The notes: generated by a model not told the origin, from the letters alone. 64,000 bases of DNA from Torreya grandis (GCA_037957365.1 JARHVA010002004.1:548501-612500); one strand, 5' to 3'; numbered from the stretch's first letter, positions 50,048 to 62,060 are shown. Made by a program: numbers and translations.

Positions 50048-51675
50048 AAATGATGCCTAAATGAAATCTAAGCCTTAAATTTTTTGAAAAAATAACCTAA
50101 AATAATAATAAAAACCATATTTCTCCATTTATAAATAATTCATAAGAAAAAGACAAAGATCACTAAAACAAAAATCTTGTGAGGCTCGTGATGACTAGAT
50201 CTAATCCTAAGAACCATCAAAATAAATCATATATGGATAAAAGTATTTGTTTTTCAATAGACATTTCAAAAAATATTCATCTTATAAGGTTATTCATCAT
50301 TGCTAATGTGTGTTCACCCTTAGGACTAATCTTACACATGTAACCTCTTTCCATCACATTTATGCTTGGGGAATCTTATCATTATTATCTCAACTAGCAT
50401 CTAGAGTATTCCATCCCCTCATCATCTTGATCCTCACCCCATGATGTCTTTTCAAGTTGCCATTTGGTTAATTCCTATCTGCACACCCAATTGAGGGGGT
50501 AATGATTTTTATTTGAAGGACCATTAGTCCCCACTTCTTTAGTAGTAATTCCCTTTCAAACAGGGTCAAATGTATACATCTAAATCTTCTCACCCTAACC
50601 TTTCAACAAATTATATCATTTATTAAAATTAATCCCATAATTATAGTCCTAATTAAATAATTAAATTCCATTCCCCATTTAATATTTCCTACATCATGAA
50701 AACCTTAATACACCTCCATGCTATATTAATCCATTGATTATCTGAATAACATCCCATTAAATCACTAGGCCCACCCCATTAAATGACTAAGCCAACCCCA
50801 TTAATTAACTACTTGCCAATTTAAAATTCAAAATATTGTAACTACCCCTTAGTTGCCCACCTCTTTGCCCAAGCCAACCTATCAATAGCCTCTCCTACAC
50901 ACCTACATCCTTAAGTATCCCTAAAACCCTTAAATTAATCCCTATTAACCCCTAATCAAATCTATAAGCTTCTAAAATTTACATCCTCCTCTAACTTTAT
51001 ATAACTCTCTTAAAGTAGAGAATTTTTATGAATGTAAAATTCATTTTAATCCTCTCCCACCACCCTATAAATAACTAAGCATAGAGCTTTGAGGAAATAA
51101 ATTGAAAGACTTGGAACATTTAATTGTATATATAAGATCTCTTATCCTTCATACTCTCATTTCATCCCCATTATGCTTGCATCCAAGAAGCTATTAATCC
51201 TTTCATGATTAGTTGAGATTTTGAAGCCAAAATTATTAAACAATCCAACAAGTAAGAAAATAATCCTTGGATAATCCATTTAAAGGTCTTGGAGGGAAGA
51301 TAAGAGAAGAAAGATGATAGTAATAATCTTCTTACAATTTATGATTGCTTCTATATTATCTCTGTTTGATGTTTTTTATAACTTTTTGGTTAAGTTACTA
51401 TATATAGTAAATTGAATCCATAGCTCAAAATTTACAAGCATATACCATCTATTGAAAGATTAACCTTAAATGGTTTGTAATTTTTGTAACTCAAAATCAT
51501 TCATTCTAAATGACTCACACATCAACAACAATAAATTAAACTACACTCACTATCATTGAAGAAATGATAGGATGATTCACATACTGACATTTTTTAAAAC
51601 AAACAATCAAATCTTGAATAATAAAATAAAACCTATAATACTAAAAAGACTTCCTTTCTTAAAAAAAACTCACTT
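50048..51675. repeat. Array spacer between E4 and E5
   Basis: Third copy of the spacer, with the unit junction at 50277/50278. Carries a small local repeat near 50765-50815 (CCCACCCCATTAA and CCAACCCCATTAA). Confidence 0.85.
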
Positions 51676-52379
51676 GTAAGTGTTAGGAATATGGAATGCA
51701 TAGCAATTTTTAATAAAATAAATATAGAAATAAAATGCATAAAACACAACACAAGAGAAATATAGATTTAATGTAGTTCACGTAAAATCAGATAAGTTCA
51801 CACACAAATAGTCAATTATTCTCTTATTTACTCCAATAAATGAAGGTGTAAACCAATAATATATCCAGTGCAATTCTTTCTTCACTCATACTCTTCCTTG
51901 GACTTTTCCCATTTGGAGACCAATTGTTGTAATTCTACCACCACAGCGCTTCCTTAGACATTTCTTTCAACTTTAACCCTAACATATTTCTCATCTTCCT
52001 TGTTATTTTTAAGGACCTATTAAAGTTTAACAACTTTCCATCTTCTCATTTTTGACTAACTTTGTTAGTATATCTATAGGATTCTATCTTGTATGGATCT
52101 TTTCCAACTTTAGTTGACTATCCTCCAAAACTGAATAAATGAAGTGATACCTGAGTTGTATATGTTTGTTGTTTTTATGGGATTCTTAGTACTTTGATAA
52201 ATGAATCATAATCTAGATACAACTATAAAACCTAAAATATTCTATATTTTTAACTCAACTCTTCCATGAACTATTGCATCCATATAATCTCCTTTATTGC
52301 TTGTGTAGCTATAACATACTATTCCTTTATAGTTGACAAATGAACTACTTATATATTTTTGAAATTTGACTAACTATTA

Positions 52380-53398
52380 TGTCACAAATAGTGAATACAT
52401 AACCTTTAACTTATCTCCTACCATCTAAATCTCTAACCATGTCTATATCAACATATCTTTAGAAGCTAACATCTGACCCTTTATAGCATAATTTTCTATT
52501 AGTGGTCCTTGTCAAGTACTTGAGAAATCACATGAATGCATCCCAATGATCCTTTGTTATACTATTCATAATCCCACTGAAAACTCCCACTGAATGCATA
52601 ATGTCTTATCTCGTGTACACCATAACATACATTAAACTTCTAAATACTGAATCATAGGGAACTTTGGACATGTAATTGATTTATTTTTGTATTTTAGGAC
52701 TCTATTCTTTGTTTAATTTTAAGTGCCCTCCCAAATGTGTACTCACTAGTTTTACATCTTGCATATTGAACCCGACTAACAACATCTTGATGTATTTTTA
52801 TTGACAAAATGTCATTTTTATATTTTCCCTATCTCTTGTTATTCTCATACCAAGGATTTGTTTTGTAGCACCCAAAAACTTCATAGTAATTGAATTTGCT
52901 AGTTTTTTTGAGGTCATTTATATCGTGTATGTTAGACCCTAAAATAATCATGTCATCTACATACAATAAAAATATAATACATATGCCCTTATCTAATCTC
53001 TTAAAATAGAAACAGTGGTCAAAATGACGTCTACTATAACCTTGTTCTATCATAAACATGTCAAATTTCAAATACCATTGCCTTGGAGCTTGCTTTAGGC
53101 CATACAAACTCTTCTTCAACTACACACCATTTTCATGTTACCATTGACTTTGCATTCCTATGGCTAATACTTATATATTTCCTCTTCTAAGTCACCATGA
53201 AGGAAAATAGTTTTCACATCCAAAAATTTAAGGTGTAAATCTTCTACCATTATGAAACTTAAAATAGTTCTTCTATAAGTCATGTTAACAACTAGAGAAA
53301 ATATTTCATCAAAATCAATACCTTTTCTTTGTCTAAACCCCTTTAAAATAACTATGGTCTTGTACCTCTTTTTTCCTCCATCTTCTTCCTTCAACCTA
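52380..53398 (-). pseudogene. copia RT and RNase H relic of E5, C-terminal side
   Basis: RNase H remnants lie at 52690-52380. Reverse transcriptase is relatively well preserved: 53119-52829 has SLYGLKQAPRQWYLKFD, then GYSRRHFDHCFYFKRL and an intact catalytic YVDDM box. 53398-53164 has RLKEEDGGKKRYK, GIDFDEIF and LDVKTIFLHGDLEEEIY. The frame is lost between these two blocks. The N-terminal side continues on the far side of the nested element (60619-60700). Confidence 0.88.
53394..53398 (+). repeat. Target-site duplication ACCTA, left of the chromovirus
   Basis: ACCTA here and at 60614-60618. The undisturbed sequence in copia E4 reads AACCTATAAACCC near 46998. Confidence 0.88.
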
Positions 53399-54691
53399 TG
53401 GTGAAAACTAAGACTTAAACACACAGGCTAAACTGAATGTGTTTAGCAAACTTTTAAATTATGAGCAGAAACCCTTAAATGGCAGGCATAAAACATATAT
53501 CTTGAAAAATAGTTTCTTCTTTACACAGAATATCACCTTGAAATTTCCTCCTTTTTAGACAGTTTACACATGATGCATAAAGTTTTAACAGCCCAGAATT
53601 TCTTGAAAGAAGACAAATTTTGGATTTTAGAGCTAAAAGGAGCTATTCTGGCAGATTCTATATTTCTTAATTCAGATAGAAAGAATAAAACTTCAATTAT
53701 AACTCACTCTTCACATTTAGGTGCCCAGCATTAGATACACATTGCAAAACTAAAATTCACCTCTCCATGTAGTTCCATCATTGTTTTGATGCCCAGCATA
53801 ACTTTTTGTGGCAAAAAAACTCTATTTTCATCACAACAGGACAAATTCTTTTCTTGCTTTCTAATAGTCTAAGACCTCCATCTGAGCATCGAACCATCAC
53901 TTGTTATTTAATATGTTTTTAAATGTCTAGCATAACATTTGGAATGGTCAAAGTTACAATTAATTCATTGGGGCAGCTCAGAATTACAATAAACAAGAAT
54001 TACAATTAAAATACGCCCAACAATAATATGTTTGGTGAAACAGGCGTTTGTTTGGCTCAATTCATTGAGCACCCAATTGTATTACATATATATTGAAACG
54101 GCTTGAATTTAAAATAATTAAGTGGCTCAGAATTACATTAAACTAAATGCTTTAAAAATAATTGCCAGAAGTCATATGGCTACGCCCAGCAACTTTCAAC
54201 AATGGCCTTTCTTATATGTGGTCTCAGAAAAATGAATTTCTCAAAAACAAAGAACTCAATTCATTAATATATCAAGATAAACACACACCTGTATAGTATT
54301 CACCAAAAATTATATGCATTATATCTGTTCTGGGCCGCCAGTCTCTATTCTACGCCCCTGCTCTCCTTCTTCAAAACTCATTCCCTTGTTTTTTTATGTA
54401 TATTTTGTTATTGTATTTTTCACCCACACCAATCCGCATATGCTCTCAATATAGCTAATTGATTCTCTCCTGAGCTGGGTGCAACAATTTTCCCAGAATG
54501 GATAAAACAATCTTCTAAGATAAGGAGATTCCAAACAGCTTAACCACTCGCCCCACAGGCTATTTTGCCAAATTTAAAAACAAAAATTAGAAAAAGAACT
54601 AAGAATTAGAGGGAAAAACAAAACAAGTAAAACATGCTACATCAAAGCAAAAAAAATAAAAGTGCTCTAATGTGAGGATGCTCCTACATTA
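53399..54691 (-). repeat. 3' LTR of the chromovirus
   Basis: 1,293 bp, starting TGGTGAAAACTAAGAC and ending GGATGCTCCTACATTA in plus orientation. The right end could be placed three bases earlier by the TG...CA rule, but the target duplication and equal LTR lengths favour this boundary. Confidence 0.92.
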
Positions 54692-54699
54692 TTCTTCCT
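54692..54699 (-). other. Polypurine tract of the chromovirus
   Basis: The minus strand reads AGGAAGAA immediately before the 3' LTR, where plus-strand DNA synthesis would be primed. Confidence 0.7.
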
Positions 54700-54719
54700 A
54701 ACAACAGAAGAAGTATTCT

Positions 54720-55445
54720 TCACTTGTTGTTATGCATCACTTCGTCTATACTTGTGCCCAGCTTAAGGATGTCATCTGCAGTCAACCATGTTACATCTTC
54801 AACTGGTAGATTCTTCCACTTAGTTAGATACTGGAAGTATTCTTTGTTCCTTGTCTTTTTAACTACTTTCTTATCTAAAATACTCTCAATTTCCTTTGGC
54901 ACTTCCTTTGGTAGTTGCTGCTCCCATTGGATAACTTCATCTACCTCTGTTTCAGTTTCTTTGTCTGGTTGTACTTCATCCTTGTATGGATATAAATCTA
55001 CGACATTAAAAATTGGAGAGATTCCAATCCCCTTTGGCAATTCTATTTCATATGCATTATTTGAAAACTTCCTTATTACCTTGCATGGTCCTATTTTCTT
55101 TACCTTCAGCTTGTTGTATTCTTTTTTTGGAAACCTCTCTTTTCTGAGATGAGCAAGAACAAAGTCTCCAACACTAAAATTGACCTCTCTTTTCTTTTGA
55201 TCTACCCTTAGATTGTACTTGATGGTGTTTTCTTCAAGTTTCTTCTTTACCTGTTCATGCAAATTTTGCATGGCATTGGTAAATTCTTCTGCATCAGCAC
55301 TCCTTGTCTCCTTGCTACTTAGATTTATTAACTCATACACACCTCTTGGATGCATTACATACATGATTTTAAATGGGCTCAATCCTGTACTTCTATTAGG
55401 GGAATCATTATAGGCAAATTCAGCTTGTGCAAGTGCAGATCCCAT
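54720..55445 (-). pseudogene. Chromovirus integrase C-terminal region with chromodomain
   Basis: Open frame of 241 codons covering the end of the integrase core (AQAEFAYNDSPNRSTGLSPF), a basic linker, the GPF/Y-type module (residues about 115-137, VKKIGPCKVIRKF) and a C-terminal chromodomain (residues about 187-229). The chromodomain keeps an aromatic at EYF, the Trp of LTKWKNLP and the Trp of VTWL, the places that form the methyl-lysine cage in this family; it would steer integration toward marked chromatin. The Met at 55445 is not a true start. The frame is joined to the upstream integrase only through a 1-bp frameshift near 55450, so this is a fragment of one polyprotein. It is the longest uninterrupted part of pol. 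Confidence 0.92.
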
Positions 55446-56050
55446 TGTTTCGAATGCATACTTAACAGGCTTCTCAAGATGTTGCCCAAGCTCCTATTGA
55501 CAACCTCTATTTAGCCATCCATTTGGGGATGATAGGCTGAATTGAAACTCAATTGTGTTCCCAATTTCTTCCATAAGGTTCTCCAAAAATGTCCAACAAA
55601 TTTGGTGTCCCTGTTAGAAATAATGCTTCTAGGCAATCCATGCAATCTAACAACATCTTGAAAGAATAGATTAGCTATGTGAGTAGCATCACTTGTTTTG
55701 AAACATAGAATAAAGTGAGCCATCTTTGAAAATATATCTACCACAACAAATATGGAATCATGGCCTTTTTGAGTTATTTGCAAACCAAGTACAAAATCCA
55801 TGCTTATTGAATCCCAAGGCCTATTTGGAATGGGTAGTGGATGGTACAAACCTATGTTTTGATTGCTTCCCTTAGCATATTGGCATATTTTACACCTTTC
55901 AACAAAATTATTAATATCAGTACTCATACCTAGCCAATAATAGTGAGCACTCAATTGTGCTAATGTCTTGTTCTGCCCAAAATGTCCTGATAAGCTGCCA
56001 CTATGTTTTCCTTCAACAAATTCTCCCTCATGGAACTCCTGGGAATTCAA
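55446..56050 (-). pseudogene. Chromovirus integrase, N-terminal zinc region and catalytic core
   Basis: Contains the HHCC region (KHSGSLSGHFG, then YYWLGM, then CKICQYAKG), which matches the zinc-binding N-domain, and the core with SMDFVLGL (first acidic residue). At the second acidic position the motif reads SNRD instead of SDRD, so a catalytic Asp is Asn. At the third position HPQMDG runs into a TAA (about 55508-55510), with the conserved Glu shortly after it. A frame change near 56005 separates this from RNase H, and another near 55450 separates it from the C-terminal region. Confidence 0.9.
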
Positions 56051-56601
56051 AGTTGGTTGCCTCTAAATAGCAGACCCTCTTGGACCATGAAATATATCCA
56101 AGGACTTCTATCAAACCCCACTAGATTCATGCAAGCTTCATATGGTTCCTTGAAGTCTGGATCTTCCTTATATAGCTCCTTCAAATCTTCAAATCCCACA
56201 ATGCTTACTTGAGACTCTTGTATGATCACATTTCTCCTACTTAAGGCATCTACAACTTTGTTAGATTGTCCTTTCTTGTGCTTAATAGTGAATGTGAAAC
56301 TTTGTAAAAATTCAATCCATTTGACATGCTTTTGATTCAACTTATTCTGATTGCTAATGAACTGTAAAGCATAATTGTCAGTGAATAAAACAAATTCTTT
56401 AGGCAAAAGATAATGCCTCCATTTCTTTAAAGCTTGTACAAGAGCATAGAATTCTTGATCATAAGCTGAATATTTATTCTTAGCATCACTTAACTTCTCA
56501 CTAAAGTATGTTATAGGCTTCCCATCTTGACTTAAAACAGTGCCTATTGCAGTTCCACTGGCATCACATTCTTCTTGAAAAAGCTTATTAAAATCAGGCA
56601 A
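56047..56601 (-). pseudogene. Chromovirus RNase H region
   Basis: Removes RNA from the RNA/DNA hybrid during reverse transcription. Visible landmarks are CDASGTAIGTVLSQDGKPI (first catalytic Asp), YSAYDQEFYALVQAL (Glu), LFTDNYALQF (Asp; the usual next residue is His rather than Asn) and VVDALSRR at the end. A TGA ends the frame close to 56046. Upstream, 56602-56829 holds the RT-RNase H connection, with a stop at 56827-56829, several further stops and frame changes. Confidence 0.92.
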
Positions 56602-56829
56602 GGGTCAATATTGGCTCTTCAGTTACCTTCTTTTTCAACAATCTGAAACTCTTATCAGCAGCCTCAGTCTAACAAAAACTTCTTTTATCACCCTTGATTG
56701 TGTCTATCTTATGAATTTCCTATAGAAGCTAGCCAAACCGTGAAAGCTTCTTAACTCATATGTACTCCTGGGTGTAGGCCACTCAAGTATGGACTTAATC
56801 TTTTGTTTATCCATCTTCAATCCTTCTTT

Positions 56830-57552
56830 TTAAATCACAAACCCCAAATATATCAACTCTATTTTTAGAAAACTGCACTTTTTGACATTGATTAGCAACT
56901 TCTCATGTAGTTTACTCAATACCATCCTCAAATGTTTCAAATTATCTTCTTTAGTTTGAATAAACACCAAAATATCATCCAAATACACTATCACAAACTT
57001 ACCAGTGAACTCCTTCAGCACTTCATTCATCAGGCTCATGAAGGTGCTTGGTGCATTGGTTAGTCCAAATGGCATAACTAACCACTCATAGAGTCCATCA
57101 TTAGTCTTGAAGGCTGTTTTCCATTCATCCCCTTCTCTTATCTGAATCTGATGGTAACCAATTTTAAAATCTATCTAAGAGAAATATGTAGCTCCACTTA
57201 AACAATCAAGTAAATCATCAATTCTTTGCAATGGAAATCTATACCTGATAGTAATCTTGTTGATTGCTCTGGAGTCTGTACACATTCTCCAACTCCCATA
57301 TTTCTTAGGACTCAACACTATAGGGACAGGACAAGGAATTAAACTCTCTCTTACCAATCCTTTGTCTAAAAATTCTTGAACTTGATGCTTGATCTCTTCA
57401 TTCTCCTTTGGTGTCAACCTGTAGGCAGCCTTGTTTGGAAGATTTGCTCCTAGAATCAAGTCTATGTGATGGATAATACTTCTCAATGGTGGTAAATCAT
57501 CAGGTAAATCATCTACCACAATGTTAATGTATTCATTCAACATATCTTGAAT
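56830..57552 (-). pseudogene. Chromovirus reverse transcriptase
   Basis: One frame from 57552 to 56830, interrupted by a TAG at 57172-57174. It includes HHIDLILGANLPNKAAYRL, the fingers segment with GLVRESLIPCPVPIVLSPKK, then WRMCTDSRAINKIT, RFPLQRIDDLLDCL (first Asp region), and after the stop [17 protein letters not shown] and the catalytic YLDD box within [10 protein letters not shown] (about 56990-56975). The catalytic residues look intact; the internal stop is the main defect. A TAG at 57553-57555 separates it from the protease part. Confidence 0.93.
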
Positions 57553-57555
57553 CTA

Positions 57556-58340
57556 TAATGGCAAATCAATCAACTTAGTACTAGTGACTACACTCCTTGG
57601 CTTACCAATTACAACAAAGTTTACCTCTTCTTTCTTCATTTGATGTAGAAACTCTTTGCCACTTACTATCAAAATTTTAGAATTCTGTCCAACAGCAGTA
57701 GCAACCTCTTCCTTCAATGGTGTGAGTGTATGATTGATCCCATCCTTTTCAAACATGTATGCATTCTTCCTTCCATCATGTATGGCCTTCCTGTCGAATT
57801 GCCAAGGCCTTCCAAGCAAGATATGACATACATCCATGGGCATGACATCACATAAAATCTGATCCTTATATGTTCCTATCTGAATATCTACTTTGCATTG
57901 TTCCCTTACCAGAAGTTTGTGTCCTTTTTGTAGCCAAGAGACTTGATAAGTTGTAGGATGTACCTCCTTCTTCAAGCCTAGTTTCTCCACCATCTCAGTT
58001 GACACAAGATTGTCAGTACTTTCACTGTCAATAATGACCTTACAACATTTCCCCTTACTCTTACATGTGGTTCTAAATAAATATTTCCTTTGAGGTGGTT
58101 CTACAACTTCTTTATTTGGCTTTAACAAAATTCTTTTCATCAAAAGAGACTCACCTTCTTTTGGAGTATCTTCATAAGCTGCTGTAACTTCTACATTTTG
58201 TTCTTCACCTTGAGTCACATGTACACCTCTCTCATGGCTGGTAGAAGGGTTCTCTGGACACTCATATGCCCTGTGTCCTACATACTTGTTACACTTAAAA
58301 CATTTTCCCATGAATCTTCCTCTTCCTCTTTGATATCCTT
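57556..58340 (-). pseudogene. Chromovirus nucleocapsid zinc knuckle and protease
   Basis: Begins after a stop at 58342-58344. The knuckle CFKCNKYVGHRAYEC (about 58299-58255) has spacing CX2CX5HX4C instead of the usual CX2CX4HX4C. After a linker comes the retropepsin: VIIDSESTDNLVS (about 58046-58008) carries the catalytic Asp, but the usual D-S-G reads D-S-E; then LLGRPWQFDRKA, the conserved second half of the fold. Frame is continuous with gag upstream and with RT downstream, apart from stop codons, consistent with a single gag-pol frame. Confidence 0.9.
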
Positions 58341-58344
58341 GTTA

Positions 58345-59247
58345 TGGTCTTCTTCCTCTTGGTGTATAGTTGCCTCTTGAACTTTGTGAGCTGCTGGCCT
58401 CTTCATGAGATGTTTGCAGCTATCTTTTACCTCCTTGAAATCCTATACCTCTGATGGACCTGCCCCTTCCTCTTGAGAAGGATGTTTATTTCCTTCCAAT
58501 CTTCTCCTCAGCTGTCAAGGCAAATTGATATGTCTCCTCAATAGTCTTAGGAATGAGAAGACTAATTTCATCTTGAATGGAAAATTTCAAATCATTGGTG
58601 TATCTGGCTACCTTCTTTGTATCATCCTCAATATGACCTGATCTTATAGTTAATCTGTAAAACTTTTCAGTATATTCTTTCATAGACATTTCTTTTTGCT
58701 TTAAATTTTGTAATTGCTTAAAAAGATTTGCTTGATAATCTTTAGGCATAAACTTACCTTTCATTTTTGCTACCATTCTATCCCAGCTTCTGATCTTTGG
58801 CTTCCCTTTCCTTCTTCTTTCTTGTTGCACTCCATCCCACCATAGGGATGCATGTTTATTTAGCCTTGTCATGGCATACTTGACTTTATTTTCATCTTCT
58901 TCAATTCCTTCATACTCAAAATATTTGTCTAATCCATTAATCCAATCAATTAATTCTTCCACATTCAAATTACCTTCATACATTAGAACCTCCATTTTTG
59001 GCTTTGTGTTCACCTTCATAATGGCTTTGGTCAACCTCTCTTCAGTTGTTTCTTCTTCCACCACCAATTCATCTTCTGGTGGCTCCTCTTCTCTATCACT
59101 GACTTCACCCATGTCAGTGCCTCTTCTTTGAGCCATCTCCAGGTCTTGTAGCCTAGCTATTAGGGTCCTAATCTCTTCTGCCAGTGCAACCTATCCTCCA
59201 GGTCTCCTTCCTCTAGCTCTACCTCTGTTCTTGATTCTCATGGCCAT
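58345..59247 (-). pseudogene. Chromovirus gag
   Basis: Structural capsid protein. The likely original start is the ATG at 59245-59247, 60 bp after the primer-binding site. It is followed by an Arg-rich leader (RIKNRGRARGRRPGG) and a TAG at 59191-59193; a second ATG at 59134-59136 opens a 216-codon frame. The Retrotrans_gag domain is clear: NVEELIDWINGLDKYFEYEG, then YAMTRLNKHASLWWDGVQ, MKGKFMPKDYQ and MKEYTEKFYRLTIRSG. Further stops lie at 58486-58488 and 58420-58422 in the Arg/Gly-rich tail before the zinc knuckle. Confidence 0.92.
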
Positions 59248-59306
59248 CTTGCTTTTTTTCACAAATCTGGTTCTTCTTCTATTTGGCTTGGATCACAATC
59301 CCTTGT

Positions 59307-59318
59307 GCTCTGATACCA
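59307..59318 (-). other. Primer-binding site of the chromovirus
   Basis: The minus strand reads TGGTATCAGAGC, an exact initiator tRNA-Met complement, two bases from the 5' LTR. Confidence 0.93.
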
Positions 59319-59320
59319 AA

Positions 59321-60613
59321 TGATGAAAACTGAGACTTAAACACATAGGCTAAACTGAATGTGTTTAGCAAACTTTTAAATTATGAGTAGAAAGCCTTAA
59401 ATGGCAGGCATAAAACATATATCTTGAAAAATAGTTTCTTCTTTACATAGAATATCACCTTGAAATTTCCTCCTTTTTAGACAATTTACACATGATGCAT
59501 AAAGTTTTAACAGCCCAGAATTTCTTGAAAGAAGACAAATTTTGGATTTTAGAGCTATAAGGAGCTATTCTGGCAGATTCTGTATGTCTTAATTTAGATA
59601 GAAAGAATAAAACTTCAATTATAACTCACTCTTCACATTCAGGTGCCCAGAATTAGATACACATTGCAAAATTAAAATTCACCTCTCCATGTAGTTCCAT
59701 CATTGTTTTGATGCCCAACATAACTTCTTGTGGCAGAAAATCTCTGTTTTCATCACAACAGGACAAATTCTTTTCTTGCTTTCTAATAGTCTAAGACCTC
59801 CGTTTGAGCATCAAACCATCAATTGTTATTTAATACATTTTTAAATGTCCAGCATAACATTTGGAATGGTCAAAGTTACAATTAATTCATTGGGGCGGCT
59901 CAGAATTACAATAAACAAGAATTACAATTAACATATGCCCAACAATAATATGTTTGGTGAAACAAGCATTTGTTTGGCTCAATTCATTGAGCACCCACCT
60001 GTATTACATACGTATTGAAATGGCTTGAATTTCAAATAATTAAGCGGCTCAGAATTACATTAAACTAAATGCTTTAAAAACAATGGCCAGAAGTCATATG
60101 GCTATGCCCAACAACTTTCAACAACGGCCTTTCTTATATGTGGTCTCAGAAAAATGAATTTCTCAAAAACAAAGAACTCAATTCATTAATATATCAAGAT
60201 AAACACACACCTGTATAGTATTCACCAAAAATTATATGCATTATATCTGTTCTGGGCCGCTAGTCTCTGTTCTACGCCCTTGCTCTCCTTCTTTAAAACT
60301 CATTCCCTTGTTTTTTTATGTATATTTTGTTTTTGTCTTTTTCACCCACACCAATCCGCATATTCTCTCAATATAGCTAATTGATTCTCTCCTGAGCTGG
60401 GTGCAACAATTTTCCCAGAATGCATAAAACAATCTTCTAAGATAAGGAGATTCCAAACATCTTAACCACTCGCCCCACAGGGTATTTTGCCAAATTTAAA
60501 AACAAAAATTAGAAAAAGAACTAAGAATTGGAGGGAAAAACAAAAAAACTAAAACATGCCACATCAAAGCAAAAAAAATAAATGTGCTCTAAAGTGAGGA
60601 TGCTCTTACATTA
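59321..60613 (-). repeat. 5' LTR of the chromovirus
   Basis: 1,293 bp, starting TGATGAAAACTGAGAC and ending GGATGCTCTTACATTA in plus orientation; pair of 53399-54691. Differences from its partner are nearly all single-base and dominated by C/T and G/A changes. Confidence 0.93.
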
Positions 60614-60618
60614 ACCTA
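60614..60618 (+). repeat. Target-site duplication ACCTA, right of the chromovirus
   Basis: Repeats 53394-53398. Copia E5 sequence resumes as ACCTATAAACCC. Confidence 0.88.
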
Positions 60619-62060
60619 TAAACCCATTTATTTTAAAATGCTCTTTTAGCTTCAGGCAACTGAACCAAAACCCAAGTTTGGTTATGTACCAAGGAGTCCA
60701 TCTAATTTTTCATGCCTTTCTCTCCCTTATTTTTGTTTTCTACATGGATTTATTGTTCATAGGTTTTTACCTCACCACCATCAATCAATAATAAATAATA
60801 AACTGAAAGGGAGTATTGTTCAGGAAGTCTACTTACTCTGGTAGATATTCTAACTACACTTTCATGAGTTTAAGGTACCTATTATTGTTGTAGTTATTAC
60901 ACATTTTATATTATATCATTTTTAGAATTTTATTTTTAGTGATTTCATCAAGTACAACATATTCTATATTTGGATTTTCTTGTTTCTTTCACTACAGTTG
61001 ATCTCTATACATAACCTTCTCATTAAACATCACATCTTTACTCCTAATGATTTTATGATTTTCAAAATCCCATTAAGAGTAACAAAAATCTTTAAATCCA
61101 TGTTTAATAAAACTAAATTTATTGGATTTTTCTTCATGCTTAGTTATATTTTATTTATCAACATGGACAAATGCTTCACAAAATAAAATCTTTAAAAATG
61201 AATAGTCTAAATTTATACGTGCTCATGCTTCCTCTAGAATGCCACCATCCAAAGAAATTAAAAGCCTTCAATTTATTAAGTATACTATAGTATCCATATC
61301 ATATATCTAAAATTGCATCTATAGAATCTTCCCTTCTTATACTTCCCATGATTCTCTAGGCTATTTTATTTGTCATTTTGACCTCTCCTATTCTTCGTAG
61401 TCAAAACATTACCCGATGTCTCACCTATGCTTTTTCATCACATTTTCTCATTAAAAATAACACCAATAACATCGTCAAACTTTAAAGGGTTTGAATAAGA
61501 GATAAAACTACACACAATCATGACTAAGCCATTCCAACTCTCTAGTAATGAGCATAGAATTAAAAGAGCCACAAAATCATCATTTATGTTAACCCATATA
61601 GATCTTAAATGATTTGTGACCATGTTAAATTAATTTAAATGTTAAAAAACATACCAACATTCTGCCATCTCCATATTAAATAAATGGTTCATAAGAAATA
61701 CTTTATTGTAGTTTGAATCGTTTTCATAAAATCTATACAATGTCTTTTCACGTTCATTTTTATCTTCTATTTTGAGATATTGAAGGCCATCAACATTATC
61801 AGGCACAACCGTATTGTTACTAGTGCCTTTTAGTCAAGAACCTCACATTATTTATCCTTCATAGTCACAAAATTTTTTGCTATTTCACCCAATGATAGGA
61901 AAATATCCTTATGATATAAATATTCCTCCATTTTCATCTTTTATAGTTGGTAATTTTGGCAATTGGACTTCTCGACCTTAAAGAGGGATTCTTCCATCAT
62001 TGCTCCCATTCAAACCAGGAACCCTTTTTTCCTAGAATTTTATCCACCAAATAAACCTTT
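60619..62060 (-). pseudogene. copia E5 relic beyond the nested element: RT start, integrase C-terminus, gag
   Basis: From high to low: gag of the UBN2 type (61623-61438, ALLILCSLLESWNGLVMIV and LKFDDVIGVIFNEKM, about 62060-61400 in total); a deletion junction near 61315; the integrase C-terminal part (about 61310-60930); then linker and the first residues of RT up to the ACCTA site. The zinc knuckle, protease and integrase core present in E1-E4 are missing here, a deletion of roughly 1-2 kb. Confidence 0.85.

Larger units (their letters stand above)
43261..50277. repeat. Tandem unit 3 (7,017 bp, carries copia E4)
   Basis: Same junctions as units 1 and 2. Longest of the uninterrupted units because the LTR/polypurine-tract region of E4 is partly duplicated. 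Confidence 0.85.
53399..60613 (-). mobile_element. Nested chromodomain Ty3/gypsy retrotransposon (chromovirus)
   Basis: 7,215 bp, minus strand, complete from LTR to LTR: 3' LTR 53399-54691, polypurine tract AGGAAGAA (complement of 54692-54699), gag-pol 54720-59247, primer-binding site 59307-59318, 5' LTR 59321-60613, ACCTA target duplication. Both LTRs are 1,293 bp and differ at about 60 sites by my count (4-5%, mostly transitions), so it is far younger than the copia array it landed in. Domain order gag, protease, RT, RNase H, integrase, chromodomain is that of chromoviruses; the clade is not assigned. Multiple stops and frameshifts make it non-autonomous. Confidence 0.95.

Noticed and set aside
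53164..53424. Single reading frame crossing from copia RT into the chromovirus LTR
   Set aside because: The first eight or so codons lie in the inserted LTR. It is a chance fusion at the insertion point, not a gene.
54724..55152. Plus-strand reading frame of 142 codons
   Set aside because: Exactly antisense to the chromodomain/integrase C-terminal frame, which has clear family motifs on the minus strand.
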